Part shown: in pieces, positions 10,620 through 22,185 of the stretch
Layout: every line of letters starts with the position of its first letter
How positions within the stretch are numbered: position 1 is the stretch's first letter
From: Micrasema longulum
Taxonomy: Eukaryota; Arthropoda; Insecta; Trichoptera; Brachycentridae
DNA length: 64,000 bases
Direction: 5' to 3'
Assembly (NCBI GenBank): GCA_022494885.1
Contig: JAGVSM010001239.1
Span: 51,789-115,788 of the forward strand
Program-made: the position numbers and the translations under genes
Notes under the pieces: model-generated
What the model saw: only the letters and a program-made list of their open reading frames with translations
The model's database searches: none
Told to the model about the DNA's origin: nothing

Positions 10620-10670
10620 ATTAAACTAAACCAGTTTTTTTTTTAATTATCGTATTATCAGCGCTGACTT
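10620..10670 (-). mobile_element. MITE-2 fragment
   Basis: Contains the interior TTATCGTATTATCAGCGCT block, seen inverted in the fuller copy at 13821-14227. Confidence 0.5.
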
Positions 10671-10724
10671 TTAAAGGTTTCGTATTTCTTGTGAAATAAA
10701 TGTTTGTCGCTAGATACAAAATTA

Positions 10725-11200
10725 GCAGTTCACAATGGAGTCCCAGTCTCGACCCTGATGTATGGAAGCGGAAAAACGGGGATAAAAGTAGGCTGAATGC
10801 AGTCGAAATGCGATCTCTCAGGCGATGATGCACAAATGTCGAGATCCGTACATTATGTAAGGCTGAGACAAGCATTATCGACAAAATCAAGAAAGGAGCT
10901 CTACGCTGGTTTGAACATGCAGAGCGAATGGACGCCGAAAGAACGGCTAAGAATATTTACAATGCGAATGTTGGTGGATGCAGAAATACAGGAAGACCGA
11001 GAAAGACATGGCATGCCCAAATCCAACAAATACTTGGAGATGGACATGTCAAAAGTAGGAATAATCGGCGCGCGTGCATGATAATATGTATGAATGTAGA
11101 GGAAGCGAGATCTGTATGCAAAGATAGAGTGATGTGGCGTTCTATCATCTCTGCCTACTCTTACGGGGAAATGGCGTGATGGTTTGTTTGTTGTTGTTGT
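10725..11200 (+). mobile_element. family C, 3' end with (GTT)n tail
   Basis: Two frames together give AVEMRSLR, a decayed MRKMYDRCTNVE segment, then RPRKTWHAQIQQ, HVKSRNNRRACM and WRSIISAYSYGEMA, followed by GTTTGTTGTTGTTGT. Frameshifted, so inactive. Confidence 0.8.
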
Positions 11201-11329
11201 GCTTTTAATGGTTTTTTTCCCTCGTTTATCTACTGTATATTATTTGAAGTGTTTATTTCTACACAATATGTATTTTTTGTAAAGTAAAAGGCACTACGTG
11301 CCGTGTATATTGTTAAATAAATAAATTAT

Positions 11330-11625
11330 ACGGTAAAGTTTCTTAAAAAGACACGAAAAAAATATTGAAACATGTTAAAATAACGAACTTCTTTGAACGA
11401 CGTCATTGGTTATGAATCAACCAATGATAAGGAGTTGTGAAATATTTCCGGTTTACTTATTGTCAACGGACTAATCGGCAGAACTAAGAGGGAATAAGCG
11501 GAAGAGAACTTGAAATGTCGCTCGCGGATTAATTTCAGAAATACAACACTTTTTTTATATTATTTTTGGCTTTGTTTATAAACTCAATTAACGAAAAAAA
11601 AAACACTGAATTTCTTCATCAACCA
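11330..11625 (+). mobile_element. MITE-2, right-hand part
   Basis: Shares a GACGTCATTGGTT segment and the CACTGAATTTCTTCATC end with the copies at 13821 and 62331. The left end is missing. Confidence 0.6.
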
Positions 11626-12030
11626 CGTTTCACCCATTATAATAAATAGTAAATATATATTTTACAGTTTGCCTACAATCGGGTGTCGTGTTATTGAGAT
11701 GTTTATGCCTGTTGATTTTTTTCAAGTCGGGCGTCACCAGATACAATATACAATGCGAGGGATGTATATTGTATGAATTCTATAGTCCTTGAACCTCCAC
11801 AGTTCTGTGGGCAAAGCTGCCATAGTGCGCCGGCGATGCACAAAACTGCATTCATTCAACGCTTATTCGCTTCGAATAATACTAATTCTGCAACATTATT
11901 TAAAAAAACATATTTAACATTAACATATTACACCAGAGATGAAGAACATTTAATTCAATTCACTTCGATTAATTTATTTTAAATATAACATTTACATTAC
12001 AAAAACATATTCAATATGTTTAGATTTAGA
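11626..12030. other. unassigned AT-rich stretch
   Basis: No family recognised; the 69-codon frame at 11773 has no motif. Confidence 0.4.
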
Positions 12031-12760
12031 TTTAGATTCAGATCTTTCTCTTCATTCGCTGGTCAATAAAACGGTAAGGGCTGGTTTCTTCCATCTCCGA
12101 CAGATCAAATCCGCGCGGAGAAATATTCCTATAGATGCAACTGAAGCTCTTGTAAATGCTTATGTCGTTTCGCGTCTAGATTACTGTAATGGAATATACG
12201 CAAATCTCCCAAAATATCAAACTAATAAACTTCAATATGTTTTCAATGCAGCAGCGAGGCTTATTACGGGAGTAAAAAAATATTCTCACATCTCACAACA
12301 TCTTCGAGATTTGCACTGGTTAAAAAGCCCAGAGAGAATGAAATACAAGCTTTGATGGACAGTATTTAAATCCCTTCATGAAATGGCTTTGAAATACCTA
12401 TTGGAGCTTTGTATGAGTGAAAATACATGTCAAAGAAAATCAGCATTTGATTCAGGAAGAAGAAAACTTGTCGAAATCCGGCGCTCCCCAAACACTAGAT
12501 TTGGAGATCGTGCTTTTGCCGCCGCCGGCCTCTCTGCCTGGAACCGATTGCCTTCAAACTTACGAATCATCGACAGTCCCAGTCAGTTCAGATCCCAACT
12601 AAAATCCCACATCTTTAGACTATCATACCCTCAATTTTAAATCTGGAAATATAATATATCACTTTAGTTTAGTAAGAATGTAAGTTTAGGTATACAATTG
12701 TAAAGCGCCCTTGAGGTGATTTTTTACAAAAATTATGCATTCATTATAAAAAAGAAAAAA
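12031..12760 (+). mobile_element. L2-like family B, 3' half
   Basis: Encodes VSRLDYCNGIYANLP, FNAAARLITG, LHWLKSPERMKYKL, a TGA at about 12355, then GDRAFAAAGLSAWNRLPSN and FRLSYPQF. Homologous in layout to family A but clearly diverged. The L2-like tail (AAGCGCCCTTGAGGTGATTT) is at 12700-12745. Confidence 0.85.
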
Positions 12761-12764
12761 AATC

Positions 12765-13125
12765 ACGAAAGAGACTCATGTCAAAGTAGTTGGAGAATCC
12801 TGCTCCGGAAAACCCCTTTGGATACATGGAACAGATCAACATCCAGAACGATGTTGTTCCGCATAGCGGTAGCCCTTCGAACGGGCAGGGTGATCCTGTA
12901 GATCGGAATATGAAACAATCTATGCTGACGCTGTCTTAGGTAATTATCAGGAACATACAAACCAATGCCCATCATAATCTCGGGATTATCGACCATACCG
13001 CGCAACAATGGATAAAAATGTGTAGTCAAATACACATTCCTTCTAGTCTCTAAACAGTTGTAGCCAAGCATACCCTGCAGAAACTCGGTCGGGTAGAGCC
13101 AAGGACCCTTGGATAATTGTATAAT
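12765..13125 (-). mobile_element. non-LTR family D, C-terminal fragment
   Basis: The minus strand encodes LETRRNVYLTTHFYPLLRGM, NPEIMMGIGLYVPDNYLRQR, HRLFHIP and FHVSKGVFRSRILQLL. Copies are at 44280 and 51030. Confidence 0.8.
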
Positions 13126-13129
13126 TGAA

Positions 13130-13262
13130 ATAGATCATAATTGAAAACGAGGAACTAGAATCCCAACCGTCCGTGCGCTCTGTAGCTGCAAGACGTGCTG
13201 GGATATTTATTTATTGTACAGCGCCCTTGAGGTGATTTACACAAAAACGGCGCAGTATAATC
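13130..13262 (+). repeat. M4 hairpin module with L2-like tail
   Basis: ATCCCAACCG and GTGCTGGGATA flank the GCGCTCTGTAGCTGCAAGACG core, followed by the GCGCCCTTGAGGTGATTT tail. Confidence 0.7.
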
Positions 13263-13299
13263 CAACTTTAATAATACAGATTTTATTTAAAAGAACCTA

Positions 13300-13435
13300 C
13301 ATACTGCAAGACTGATTTGGTCGAGCCATGTCTTTCTCGGTCTTCCTCGATTTCTGTGTCCATCAATGTTCGCATCGTAAATCTTGCTAGCCGTTCTTTC
13401 GCTGTCCATTACTGGTCGATTAACTGGAGCCGGCG
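13300..13435 (-). mobile_element. family C fragment
   Basis: The minus strand encodes a decayed SERTASKIYDANIDG segment followed by RGRPRKTWLDQIS. Confidence 0.7.
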
Positions 13436-13820
13436 CATTCGCAAAACTTACACAAACGCATTCAAAATTTACAGAAAGCTGATTTAAAAAAAGTTATTTT
13501 AAATTTAACCCAATGGTCTATCTTAATTATCCATGTTGGATTAGAGGGTTGTGTGTTTGGGAAAAAAATAAATGGGTTAAGAAAATGTAATATATGAATT
13601 TATTTTTACACGAGTACATTTTTTATTTATAATATTATTCTTTGTTCATCAAATTGTCTTAATTGATGGTTTTGCTCTAATACAAAAGGGATTTTAAAAG
13701 CACATTTGACTTTATTTTTTTGTATTTATTTTTATTTAAGAATGTAAACATGAACAGAAAATATAAAAGGAAAAATAATGAAACCCGCTAAACCGCGAAA
13801 CCGGCTTGTCAGCAGGTTTC
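13436..13820. other. AT-rich stretch with a small inverted-copy segment
   Basis: 13425-13490 shares CGCAAAACTTACACAAACGC with the minus strand of about 15065-15135. The rest is unassigned. Confidence 0.4.
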
Positions 13821-14227
13821 TTAATGAGGAACTTCAGTCCTACGGGAAATTGGATACAAAAAATGTTTTCTTGCGCGCGGTAAAAATTAGCGCATTAAAT
13901 TGTAGGGTAAAATTTATTAAAAATATACGAAAAAAAAAAAAAAATTTTTAATAAAAACGCACTACTTTGAATGATGTCACTGGTTCAACCATCTAATGAT
14001 ATGAGTGCTTTGAAGAATATCCGGTTTGGTCATCGTAAACAAACCAATCGGAAGAACTGTCATAGAACAACCTCTGACGCCACACGCGGAGTTATTTCAG
14101 AAATACAAAACTTCAAAAAATCATAGCGCTGATAATACGATATTAAAAAAAAAAATTGGGCTTAGTTTAATATTCCATCAACAAATAATTTATTTTTTTA
14201 AAAAGACACTGAACTTCCTCATTGAAA
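13821..14227 (+). mobile_element. MITE-2 copy
   Basis: TIRs TTAATGAGGAACTTCAGT and ACTGAACTTCCTCATTGAA bound about 407 bp of non-coding DNA. A TTAA-type target is suggested by the left end only. Confidence 0.65.
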
Positions 14228-15134
14228 ACGAAAGTTTTAAAATTAATATTTTGTACCATAGAATTAAGAATAGTCCAGAAGAAGCGTAGAATCATATTTG
14301 AACACATCGGACTGGGTTCAATAATTCCCCCACTCCGGTTTACTTTCGCCGCGCGTATTCGTGAAGTCGCCGGGTAATGTTGCTTGATAGGAAAGAAAAA
14401 AAATCTTAACACAAATGTAAGGTAAAAATAAAGTAATCTGTTAATTTCTCTAAAATTTTATTGTGCACGCGGAAATATTGATTGACACAACAGAGTAGAT
14501 ACGTAAAGGGTCATTTAATAAGAGTAATTGAATTAATGAACTTTGAACTTAAAATATAAAACAAATTTTATTTGACATAAAACTGATATTTGTATATCAT
14601 GTCAAATAATATTTGATGTTTTAAAGATAATGTCGTTCAAATTTCCCCCACGGCGTTGTTTGATCCGAGGTCTGATTTTCATTAGTTCTTTTATTAGATG
14701 GGCAAAGTAGGGTAAAAAATATTTCTACCCTGGCAACACTATCGAAATTTCCATTTTGTTTCTTCGACAATCTGACAGATGGATAAATAATTCAATTTTT
14801 AAGTAATGCATTTGTTATATACACATTCATTTGCAAATTACAGATGAAATGTGATTGCATTCTGTTTCTTTAAGATCCTAGCAGTATTTCTAAACTTTAA
14901 AAGGACACAACACGGCATAGTTGAATTCAAATCAGGAGTTGCGTAGTGAGCGACGTCTACAAAGAAACTAATTGGTCAAAACGTAAACCTTCTCATTTAT
15001 GAGTAGTTGAGTCGCCTTCTGTTTGATGTACGTATGCGGTTTCTGGACTTTTCTTAATTCTTTGTTTTGTACACTGAAAATGCGTTTGTGTAAGTTTTGC
15101 GAACGCGCCAGCTTTAAATAATTGACCAGTACAT
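14228..15134. other. AT-rich stretch, no gene
   Basis: No coding domain or repeat family recognised, apart from the small inverted-copy block near 15065-15135. Confidence 0.45.
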
Positions 15135-15235
15135 ACACGTCCGAACCAACGCATAACTCCTTTCTTGATATTGTCCATAATGATTATCTCGGCCTTACAT
15201 AACGTGCGGATCTCGCCATCTCGCAGTCGTAAATC
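15135..15235 (-). mobile_element. family C fragment
   Basis: The minus strand encodes CKAEIIIMDNIKKGVMRWFG. Confidence 0.65.
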
Positions 15236-15554
15236 TACTTAAATATTTAGTTTTATGAAATAAAAATTGTCACATCAATAATAGGTATTTTTTTCTTACA
15301 CGTGCAAAGGAAAACATCTAAAATATAGTTTTTATAATAAAATATTACTAAAACTCATGCATTAGTTATATAGTAGATTTATTAATCATTTGCATGTCTG
15401 ACATTGCCTATACAAATATGCAAATTAATATATTATATTGTATAATGCCGGAGAATAGTGATCAAGGATCAATTTCGACAAAAAAATACATATTACAATA
15501 GGGAAATATGACTTTTATAAAAACATTTTTTAATTAATAAGGGCCTATGAAATC
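15236..15554. other. AT-rich stretch, no gene
   Basis: Nothing recognised. Confidence 0.45.
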
Positions 15555-15703
15555 ATCATCATCATTCCCTTTCCGCATCTAATGGCGCATAGGGCACTGC
15601 ATTGGTACACCAATTGCAGCGTATCTTTATCATTTTTGTTACCTGAGGGTAAGATGATCATCCTTACGCTTCAGGTGCCAGTCCAGCAACTATGAAATAT
15701 TCT
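15555..15703 (-). mobile_element. SINE1, 3' half
   Basis: Minus-strand copy of the SINE1 body and 3' end (CCGCATCTAATGGCGCATAGG on plus), truncated abruptly where family A sequence begins at about 15703. Confidence 0.75.
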
Positions 15704-16092
15704 GCTCCGGAATATCTCCAGATGAACTAGCTGACAGGCGTCTCACGTTTAGATCAGTTACGTCTACGGCGAGAGGAAAACATATTATACCTCTACGCAA
15801 ACAGCACACTAAATTTAGTGAACGCGCATTTGCGGTCGCAGGCCCTATGGCATGGAATGCTCTCCCAGCAGAGGTGCGAGGCTGTGAGAGTGAAGTGATG
15901 TTTTGGAAAAAACTTAAAACCCACTTGTTCTCTAAATCATTTAAATTAATCCGTAGCATGTGATAACAAAATAAATTATTTGAATTATACTACAAATTTA
16001 AATGCTCCAATTAAAGTTATTTATCTATGGAATCACTATGTAAAGCGCCATTGAGGTATTATATTACGAAAATGGTGCTTCATAAGTTATCT
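15704..16092 (+). mobile_element. family A, 3' end segment
   Basis: Plus-orientation C-terminal codons (DELADRRL, a HIIPLRKQ segment, AFAVAGPMAWNALP) and the L2-like tail ending at about 16092. A 16-bp deletion removes the codons before DELA. Confidence 0.8.
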
Positions 16093-16605
16093 AGAATGTA
16101 TAGTTCCATTAGATATTCCGGAGCAGAGTTGTGCAGTGATTCATACATAAGCCAACAGAGTTTATATTCCACCCTCTGTGGAAAACGTAGCCAGTGCAAT
16201 TCCCGAAGTAGTGGAGCGATGTGACTGAACTTAACGATTCCAAATATAAGTCTCGCTGCGGCATTCAATACAGACTGTAGGCCAGTCATTTTATTCATTG
16301 GTAGACCTGCGTAGATACCATTACAATAATCGATTCTAGACTAGACACTACAAACGCATTTATTAATTGACGGGCGGCATCAACCGGCAGATTTTTGCGT
16401 GTGCATTTAATCTGTCTCAGCTGGTACAAGCATGAACTTATCTCTCTTCTAATTTGAGCGTCAAGAGAAAGGTCAGAATTAAGGAAGACTCCCAGTAGTT
16501 TAACAGTGGGTAAGGCGGTACTCCTTACATCGGGTAGTGCCGTATCCTGAATCAAATTCGGTCGTCTGGCTGAAGCCACCCATAGTTGTTCATGTTCATG
16601 ATTTG
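16093..16605 (-). mobile_element. family A, upstream segment in opposite orientation
   Basis: The minus strand encodes ASARRPNLIQDTALPDV, KLLGVFLNSDLSLDAQI, LQSVLNAAARLIFGI and APEYLMELYILD, stopping at the place where the adjoining plus-strand segment begins in the family A protein. The two halves together make one copy with an inverted half. Confidence 0.8.
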
Positions 16606-17069
16606 AATTCTCTGTATTACTTTAAAAAGCAATAAAATCTGGCACTCATTAATACAGATAATTAGAGTTTGAATTTATTATTTTAAACGGCCATAAAACT
16701 TACTTCTCATATTTAAAAAAAAACTGCTGATTGCTCTTCTCAATGGATTATTATTCGACAGTAAATATAACATTTTTCTTTTATTTTCCTGTGCTACTGG
16801 GTCTTATTCTTCCGAACCGATTCACTAAAGCACGAATAAATATAGTAACATTACCAGGTATCAGACTTCGCGTGAATAATGAAGGAAATAATGTGTTTTT
16901 TTCGTCCGTCAGAGGTCAGATAAATACTACAGTCGCCATTTTGAATTACATTTTCAAATAAGGGGGGAAAATAACACCTGGAAAAAGGGATAGGTATAAC
17001 ACTGCTGAAAAAACTCTTTTTGACGTCAGATTTAAACAGAAAAATCTCTGAACGGAGACGTTTATAAAG
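16606..17069. other. AT-rich stretch, no gene
   Basis: Nothing recognised; the 76-codon frame at 16731 has no motif. Confidence 0.4.
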
Positions 17070-17275
17070 TTTTGTGTTTGTCCAAATTTTAGCAGATAAT
17101 GACTGGATTTCACCCTCTAGGGAATCAATAAGATTAAAATATTACAACAGAAAACAGAGATTGAAAACATTTAAGAGAAAGGAATATGGGAGTTAAGACA
17201 TTTACTGGGCTGTATGACATGTCATTGACTGATTGGCCACTTTATACAATATGTAACATCATATGAGTCATAGGG
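17070..17275 (+). mobile_element. R element, 5' part
   Basis: Starts with GTGTTTGTCCAAATTTTAG, then GACTGGATTTCACCC and TATTACAACAG, and ends in a degraded GGCCACTTTATACAATATGT. Confidence 0.65.
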
Positions 17276-17572
17276 TCTACCACAAACTCTGAATTCGGGC
17301 AAAGCTTAGGTTTCTGGGCCCCAAAATATTGAACATGTTACCCGAACATTACAAAACCATGAATTCAATTAAATAAATTTGTAATAAAATGGTTACTGGA
17401 TTAAGGTGGAGAAAAATCGTAAAACTTACCAAAAATATTCCAAAATAATAAATGGTATAATTAATATTTTGTAACCCCATAATAAATTAACTAGTAGGTA
17501 GTCATGTTATTGTTTATGTTTGCATAAAAATGTCTGCCTTAAAACAGGTTGTACCTAGTTAGGCAGACAAGA
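17276..17572 (+). repeat. interspersed repeat with palindromic end (GTCTGCC ... GGCAGAC)
   Basis: The block GGGCCCCAAAATATTGAAC through GTCTGCCTTAAAACAGG, ending GTTAGGCAGAC. The same blocks occur inverted at 28555-28680 and 29205-29340, and the end alone at 39650-39815. It sits directly 5' of family J sequence in two places. Confidence 0.6.
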
Positions 17573-17800
17573 CATAACTTACTCTTTCATACCGATAACC
17601 ATAGAACTAACTATGGTTTTCATTCCCCTATGCCCAGAATTCTCAGGTCTGCCAACAAACATACCAGTCTTGATTTCTTTGATAACAAGTTGTCTTCTTT
17701 CAAACGACCGCTGAACCAAATTAAATTATAAACACCTCACTCCCGCTTTCACTCCTACAAGTCAACTATATAACATTGAGTCTTTCTACTTTCTACTTTT
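17573..17800 (+). mobile_element. family J, C-terminal fragment
   Basis: Encodes FHTDNHRTNYGFHSPMPRIL and NKLSSFKRPLNQIKL. Confidence 0.75.
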
Positions 17801-17879
17801 TACGAAGTTAGTCTTAAACAGGAAAAATAAAAATTAAAAATTATGACAAAAACATATTTCTATAAAAATCTGCCCAACA

Positions 17880-18575
17880 TCGCTTGCTTCAAAAAGCAGC
17901 GTGGATGCTTGGACTAGAGAGAGGTAATTATTATTATGCTGATATAGAATCAATGTTAAATATTTCTAGTCTACAAAAATGTAGAACTAATATTTACTCC
18001 ATATATATGTTCGGCATACTAAATAGTATAATCGATGTTCCATCGTTACTGGGACGGGCAAATTCCATATTTCGACTCGTAGGTTGAGAAACAATGAAGA
18101 TCAGCATATAACAAACTATGGCCCTAATACTCCGATGACTCATCTTTGTCGTATTGTTAACTCGAGACAAGATCTGGATTTTTTTGGTTTAACTTTACAA
18201 CGATTTAAACGAGCACTAAATAAATAGTACAGGGCCGCGATTATGAACGGCTATCTTCATCGGTATATACTGAGACGGTATAAACTAATATCGATATTTA
18301 TGTACTACTGTGTGTATATTTGTATGAAAATTCAAAATATCTTCGTCGGTAACCGGTAATTGAACATGTTTAGAAAAAATTATAGTACATTTTTCATACA
18401 GATAACTTAATTTTACTTTGTAGATAGAATTCAAGATCAGATCTTGTCTTGATGACCTTTATGTTTTTCAGTGCTTGTTTTTTTTTAAAATGGTTTTAAC
18501 TATTCTTATATTAATATATTATTACCTAATAAATTGTATAAATAGACAATGTCCGTTAATAATTAAATAAATACA
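17880..18575 (+). mobile_element. non-LTR fragment (G-like), C-terminus and 3' UTR
   Basis: Shows a decayed VPSLLGRANSIFRLV region, then in another frame NNEDQHITNYGPNTPMTHLC and FKRALNK. The 3' UTR contains AGACAATGTCCGTTAA, resembling 59795-59820. Confidence 0.65.
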
Positions 18576-18579
18576 AATA

Positions 18580-19260
18580 AATCTGTGCAATATAATCTGG
18601 GTAATATGCAATTAGGCTCAACTTCTGAAGTGCGCGACCTTCGTATCGTTTTTGATCAAAAAATATCCTTTATTAAGCACATAAATAATATTACTAGTAA
18701 ATCTCTAAAAATGTTAGGCTTCATGTTACGCGTGACTAAGGAATTAAAAAACATAGGCACTTTGAAGTTGATGTATACTTCATTAGTGAGAAGCCAGTTA
18801 GAGTATAACTCTACAAAATGGACTTCTTACTACAACTATCACCAAAATTATCTTGAAAGAGTCCAAAAAAAATTCTTACGGTATATAAATTTTAAACTTA
18901 GAATCAGTCATAAATTTTTAAATTACGATTTTTTTACTAAAAACATTAAATTTATTAAAACTTAACGATATAAGAAAAATTATAGACCTTTTAAATGTAT
19001 TCAAAATTGTAAATTCAATATGGGATTGCCCTGAACTGTTATCTCTCATCAACTTCAGGGTGCCTGGAAGAATGACTAGACAGATGCCACCGTTTTGTAG
19101 CAACAATTCACGGACAGTGTATACTTGTAATGCAGTATTAAATAGACTTCATGAACTCGGCAATAATTATTCCCACGTATCTGATATATTAAGTGTAGGG
19201 TATTGTTCCTATAGAACAAACCTTTTGAACTTTTTCAAAGATAATGAATGGTAATTATAT
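18580..19260 (+). mobile_element. non-LTR family G, post-RT segment
   Basis: A 126-codon frame (18585-18965) encodes LGSTSEVRDLRIVFDQKISF, KMLGFMLRVTKELKN, SLVRSQLEYNSTKWTSYYNY and LERVQKKFLRYINFKLRI. This is the region just after the RT domain in Jockey-type elements. Further frame-shifted codons run to about 19250. Confidence 0.8.
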
Positions 19261-19467
19261 TTATTTATTCATGCATTTCATATACAATTTTTTGTTCACT
19301 TTGCCTAGCTGTGTGAAACAGTACTTATGATTTTCTTGTTGTATTACTGAAGAATGTTTTATTATTTAAACTTTGTACTGAATATGCCGTATCTTTTTTA
19401 TGTTATTATATAATCGACTGTTTGTTTCTCCAAAATAAATAAATATGTATATACATACAAATACAAA

Positions 19468-19510
19468 TGCCCGGCAGTGCCCTATGCACCATTGAGTGCG
19501 GATGACAAAA
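19468..19510 (+). mobile_element. SINE1-type 3' end
   Basis: CAGTGCCCTATGCACCATTG followed by AGTGCGGATG matches the SINE1 terminus. Confidence 0.55.
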
Positions 19511-19569
19511 TTACAAAGTTGACGGTGAATATTATTTATCTCGTCCCCCCGACACGGTACATCCGTAAC

Positions 19570-19682
19570 GATGTTGTGATGGTCGAATAAGTGGCACGCA
19601 GGGATTTGAACCCGCGATTCTCCCCCGACTAACAGTTACTTGAGCCACCCCTCTACCGGGCGAACAATATGCCGGCTAAACC
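19570..19682 (-). mobile_element. tRNA-like SINE head (fourth type)
   Basis: The minus strand reads GGTGGCTCAAGTAACTG, a GTTAGTCGGGG loop region and GCGGGTTCAAATCCCTGCG. The two ends do not pair as an acceptor stem, so it is a tRNA-derived repeat, not a tRNA gene. Confidence 0.6.
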
Positions 19683-19889
19683 TGCAAATGACGTTTTTTA
19701 TACTACCCCAGTAGTGTTTACAAGGCTGCCGAAATTTTGACGTTTTTCGAAACGACTAGTTTTGATTTTTTGTTTGAATCTCCCTTCCTTGTAGCTAGTG
19801 AAAGTGAAATGAAGTAAAATGTATAAATTGAATGAGTAAATTAGTTTATTTTTAGCGCGTTTTGGTTCGTTTTTATGTTATACGTATAA

Positions 19890-20395
19890 CTTATTTATTT
19901 ATTTTTATGTCCACCCAATGTGTATTTTTAAGGACATATTTATACATAGAAAATTATTATAAAGAAAAGTAGAAAGACACAATGGGATTTAGTATACTTG
20001 GTGGGAGTGGAAGCGGGAAAGAGGTGTTTATAATTGAATTTGATTCAGTGATCGTTTGAAAGAAATCAAGACTGGTATGTTTGTTGGTAGACCTAAGAAT
20101 TCTGGGCATAGGGAAATGAAAACCATAGTTAGTTCTATGGATATCGGTATGAAAGAGTAAGTTTTGTCTGAGGTTTCTAGTTGGGATATTTAATTTTATT
20201 GAGCTCAGTAGTTCAGGCGCATCAAAGAGTGAGTTGAGAATTTTTAATAGGACTAGAAGGTTGGATTTATTTCGACGGTCTTGAAGAGAAAAAAAAGTAG
20301 AGATATTAAAAAAATATATTGTTAAGGGTCCTCGGCACGGGTAACCCCAGTGAGGTCATATTATTTTTATTGTTAATCGTTGTTTATAAAGGAAA
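19890..20395 (-). mobile_element. family J, 3' fragment
   Basis: Inverted copy of 3166-3700, including CCCGTGCCGAGGACC at its 5' side and the FKR ... 3' UTR. An internal deletion removes part of the NKHTSLDFFDNKL segment. Confidence 0.75.
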
Positions 20396-20666
20396 ATAGA
20401 AATATAAAAAAACAGCCAATGATGTGTCAAAAGCCCTGTAAATGCCTAGACTTTCACATTTCCTTTACGAAAATGTTTTCTCTCTCTGTTGCAACAAATT
20501 TTGTGGTAGGTACTTATTTAATATTTATGACAGGAATTTATTTTACTGGTTTTTAACAAAGAACTAAACATTTTACAGCCTCTCGTTGCGTTCCGCTTTC
20601 AATTAAACGTCAAATTCAAATAAAAAATATATTCCGCATTGAAAAATAATGAGGGAAACTGTAGAT
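20396..20666 (-). repeat. composite repeat block, inverted copy of 2895-3165
   Basis: Runs from the R-like AGGGCTTTTGACACATC through CTCTCGTTGCGTTCCGC to GAAAAATAATGAGGGAAA, mirroring the earlier block. Confidence 0.7.
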
Positions 20667-20740
20667 GCCTAGATATCTATATTACCTTCTTTAAAATGTC
20701 CTTCATCTCTGTAATATGTTAATAACTTAAAATAAAGCAA
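20667..20740 (-). mobile_element. R element terminal fragment
   Basis: CTGTAGATGCCTAGATATCT and a TCATCTCTGTAATATGTTAA end. Confidence 0.6.
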
Positions 20741-21139
20741 AGCCGCGGGTAAAAAAAAACACATCACATATATCTTGTAGGGAAGAAAAAAATTTTTTAA
20801 TGATGTTTAACATTTACCATTTTTTTTAATGTTTTGTGATCATTTTTAAATTCGGAAAAAAATTTACACATTTTATGTTTACGCCCAGTACGTAAAATGT
20901 GAATAATTCGACATTGACAGTAACTACACACCCCTACACCATATTTTTAAAACCCATCCCATAAAATAAAACGCCGTTCATCACACCCCCTGTTCTAATC
21001 TTAAATCTACCCCTCCGCTCTTTCTATTGGCCAGCCCCACGCGGTCGGGGGACAGAAGAATACATATATTATCTACTTAATGTAATAGTGTTAGTGTACT
21101 CACACATAAACAATAAACATTCATCCCGATTAATAGATT
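20741..21139. other. unassigned stretch
   Basis: No family recognised. Confidence 0.4.
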
Positions 21140-21225
21140 ATATTACAACAGCAATGGAGAACATCTTTAAAAAGGGAATATGAAAGTCTAGGCATTTACA
21201 AAGCTTATGACTAGTCGGAATATTG
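21140..21225 (+). mobile_element. R element fragment
   Basis: TTACAACAGCAATGGAGAAC and GTCTAGGCATTTACAAAGC. Confidence 0.6.
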
Positions 21226-21334
21226 ATCAGATTGAATATTATTCCGATTTCAAATTAGTTAATTACAGTTATTTAGAATTAAGAGGTTCAGTGGTTTTTA
21301 AAAAAAATAAATTATATAATAATAATAATGTTTG

Positions 21335-21700
21335 GATAATTTATACAGCGCCATTTTTGTAAAAATCACCTCAAGAACGCTGTACAATAAATACATATCC
21401 CAGCACGTCTTGCAGCTACAGAGCGCATGGACGGTTGGGATTCTAGTTCCTCGTCTCCAATTATGATATATTACAATTGTGATATATGGGAGCTAGATAA
21501 CAGCACGTCTTGCAGTTACAGAGCGCATGGACAGTAAGAAATCTAGCCCCTATTTACATTTTAATTTTTAAACATTTTATTTGAAAATGAAGTTTAGAGT
21601 TTAAGTAATATTTTAAAAAACGTAATAAAAAGCAAATTTATAAAATTGAAGTTAGATTACAACAAGTCTTGCAGCCACTGAGTTATATGTGTTAATAGAC
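21335..21700 (-). repeat. M-module array (M4, M3, M2) with L2-like tail
   Basis: On minus: partial M2 near 21690, M3 at 21485-21560, M4 at 21395-21460, then the L2-like tail at 21345-21395. M4 pairs ATCCCA with TGGGAT; M3 pairs AGCTAGAT with ATCTAGC. Confidence 0.7.
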
Positions 21701-21764
21701 TATTAAACTAAGGTAATTTTAATAAAAATATGTTTTTCTGCGTCGCATTATTATAATATATAAA

Positions 21765-21895
21765 TATGTCAATCGAAGCCAAACTGGCAGCGCACAGCGG
21801 AGTTTTAGCCCCAACATTTATGTATAGAAGTAAAACATGGAACTGGCAGAGGAAGGATGAAAGCCGTTGAAATGCGATCCATTCTGCCCATATTT
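21765..21895 (+). mobile_element. family C fragment
   Basis: Encodes MSIEAKLAAHSGVLAPTFMY and an AVEMRSI segment. Confidence 0.7.
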
Positions 21896-22185
21896 GAACA
21901 TCTATATCCCTTCAATTCTTTCATCTGCTGATGGTTGTGAAGTTAAAGAGCTGAAACCATCACCACTGTAATTAGGCCTCCTGGCCTGTTGTGGTGCAAT
22001 GTAATGTAATGTAAAAAAAACCTTTATTTATGAGGGTGAGTTTCGTTTTATTAAATTATTATTACTTAAATGTTCTTCATCTCCGTTGTAATATGTTAAT
22101 ATTAACAGCTACCTAGGGAGTTGAATCAAGTCCTTGTCTACAAAAATTCGGACAAACTCAAAATATTGTTGATAAATCCACCTGG
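21890..22185 (+). mobile_element. R element with a SINE2 3' scrap
   Basis: R sequence from CTGCCCATATTTGAACATC to GACAAACTCAAAATATTG. A SINE2 3' end (GGCCTCCTGGCCTGTTGTGG) with an A/T-rich tail interrupts it at about 21960-22020. Confidence 0.65.

Noticed and set aside
15704..16605. Twin-priming inversion of a LINE
   Set aside because: The inverted upstream half lies on the wrong side of the tailed 3' half.
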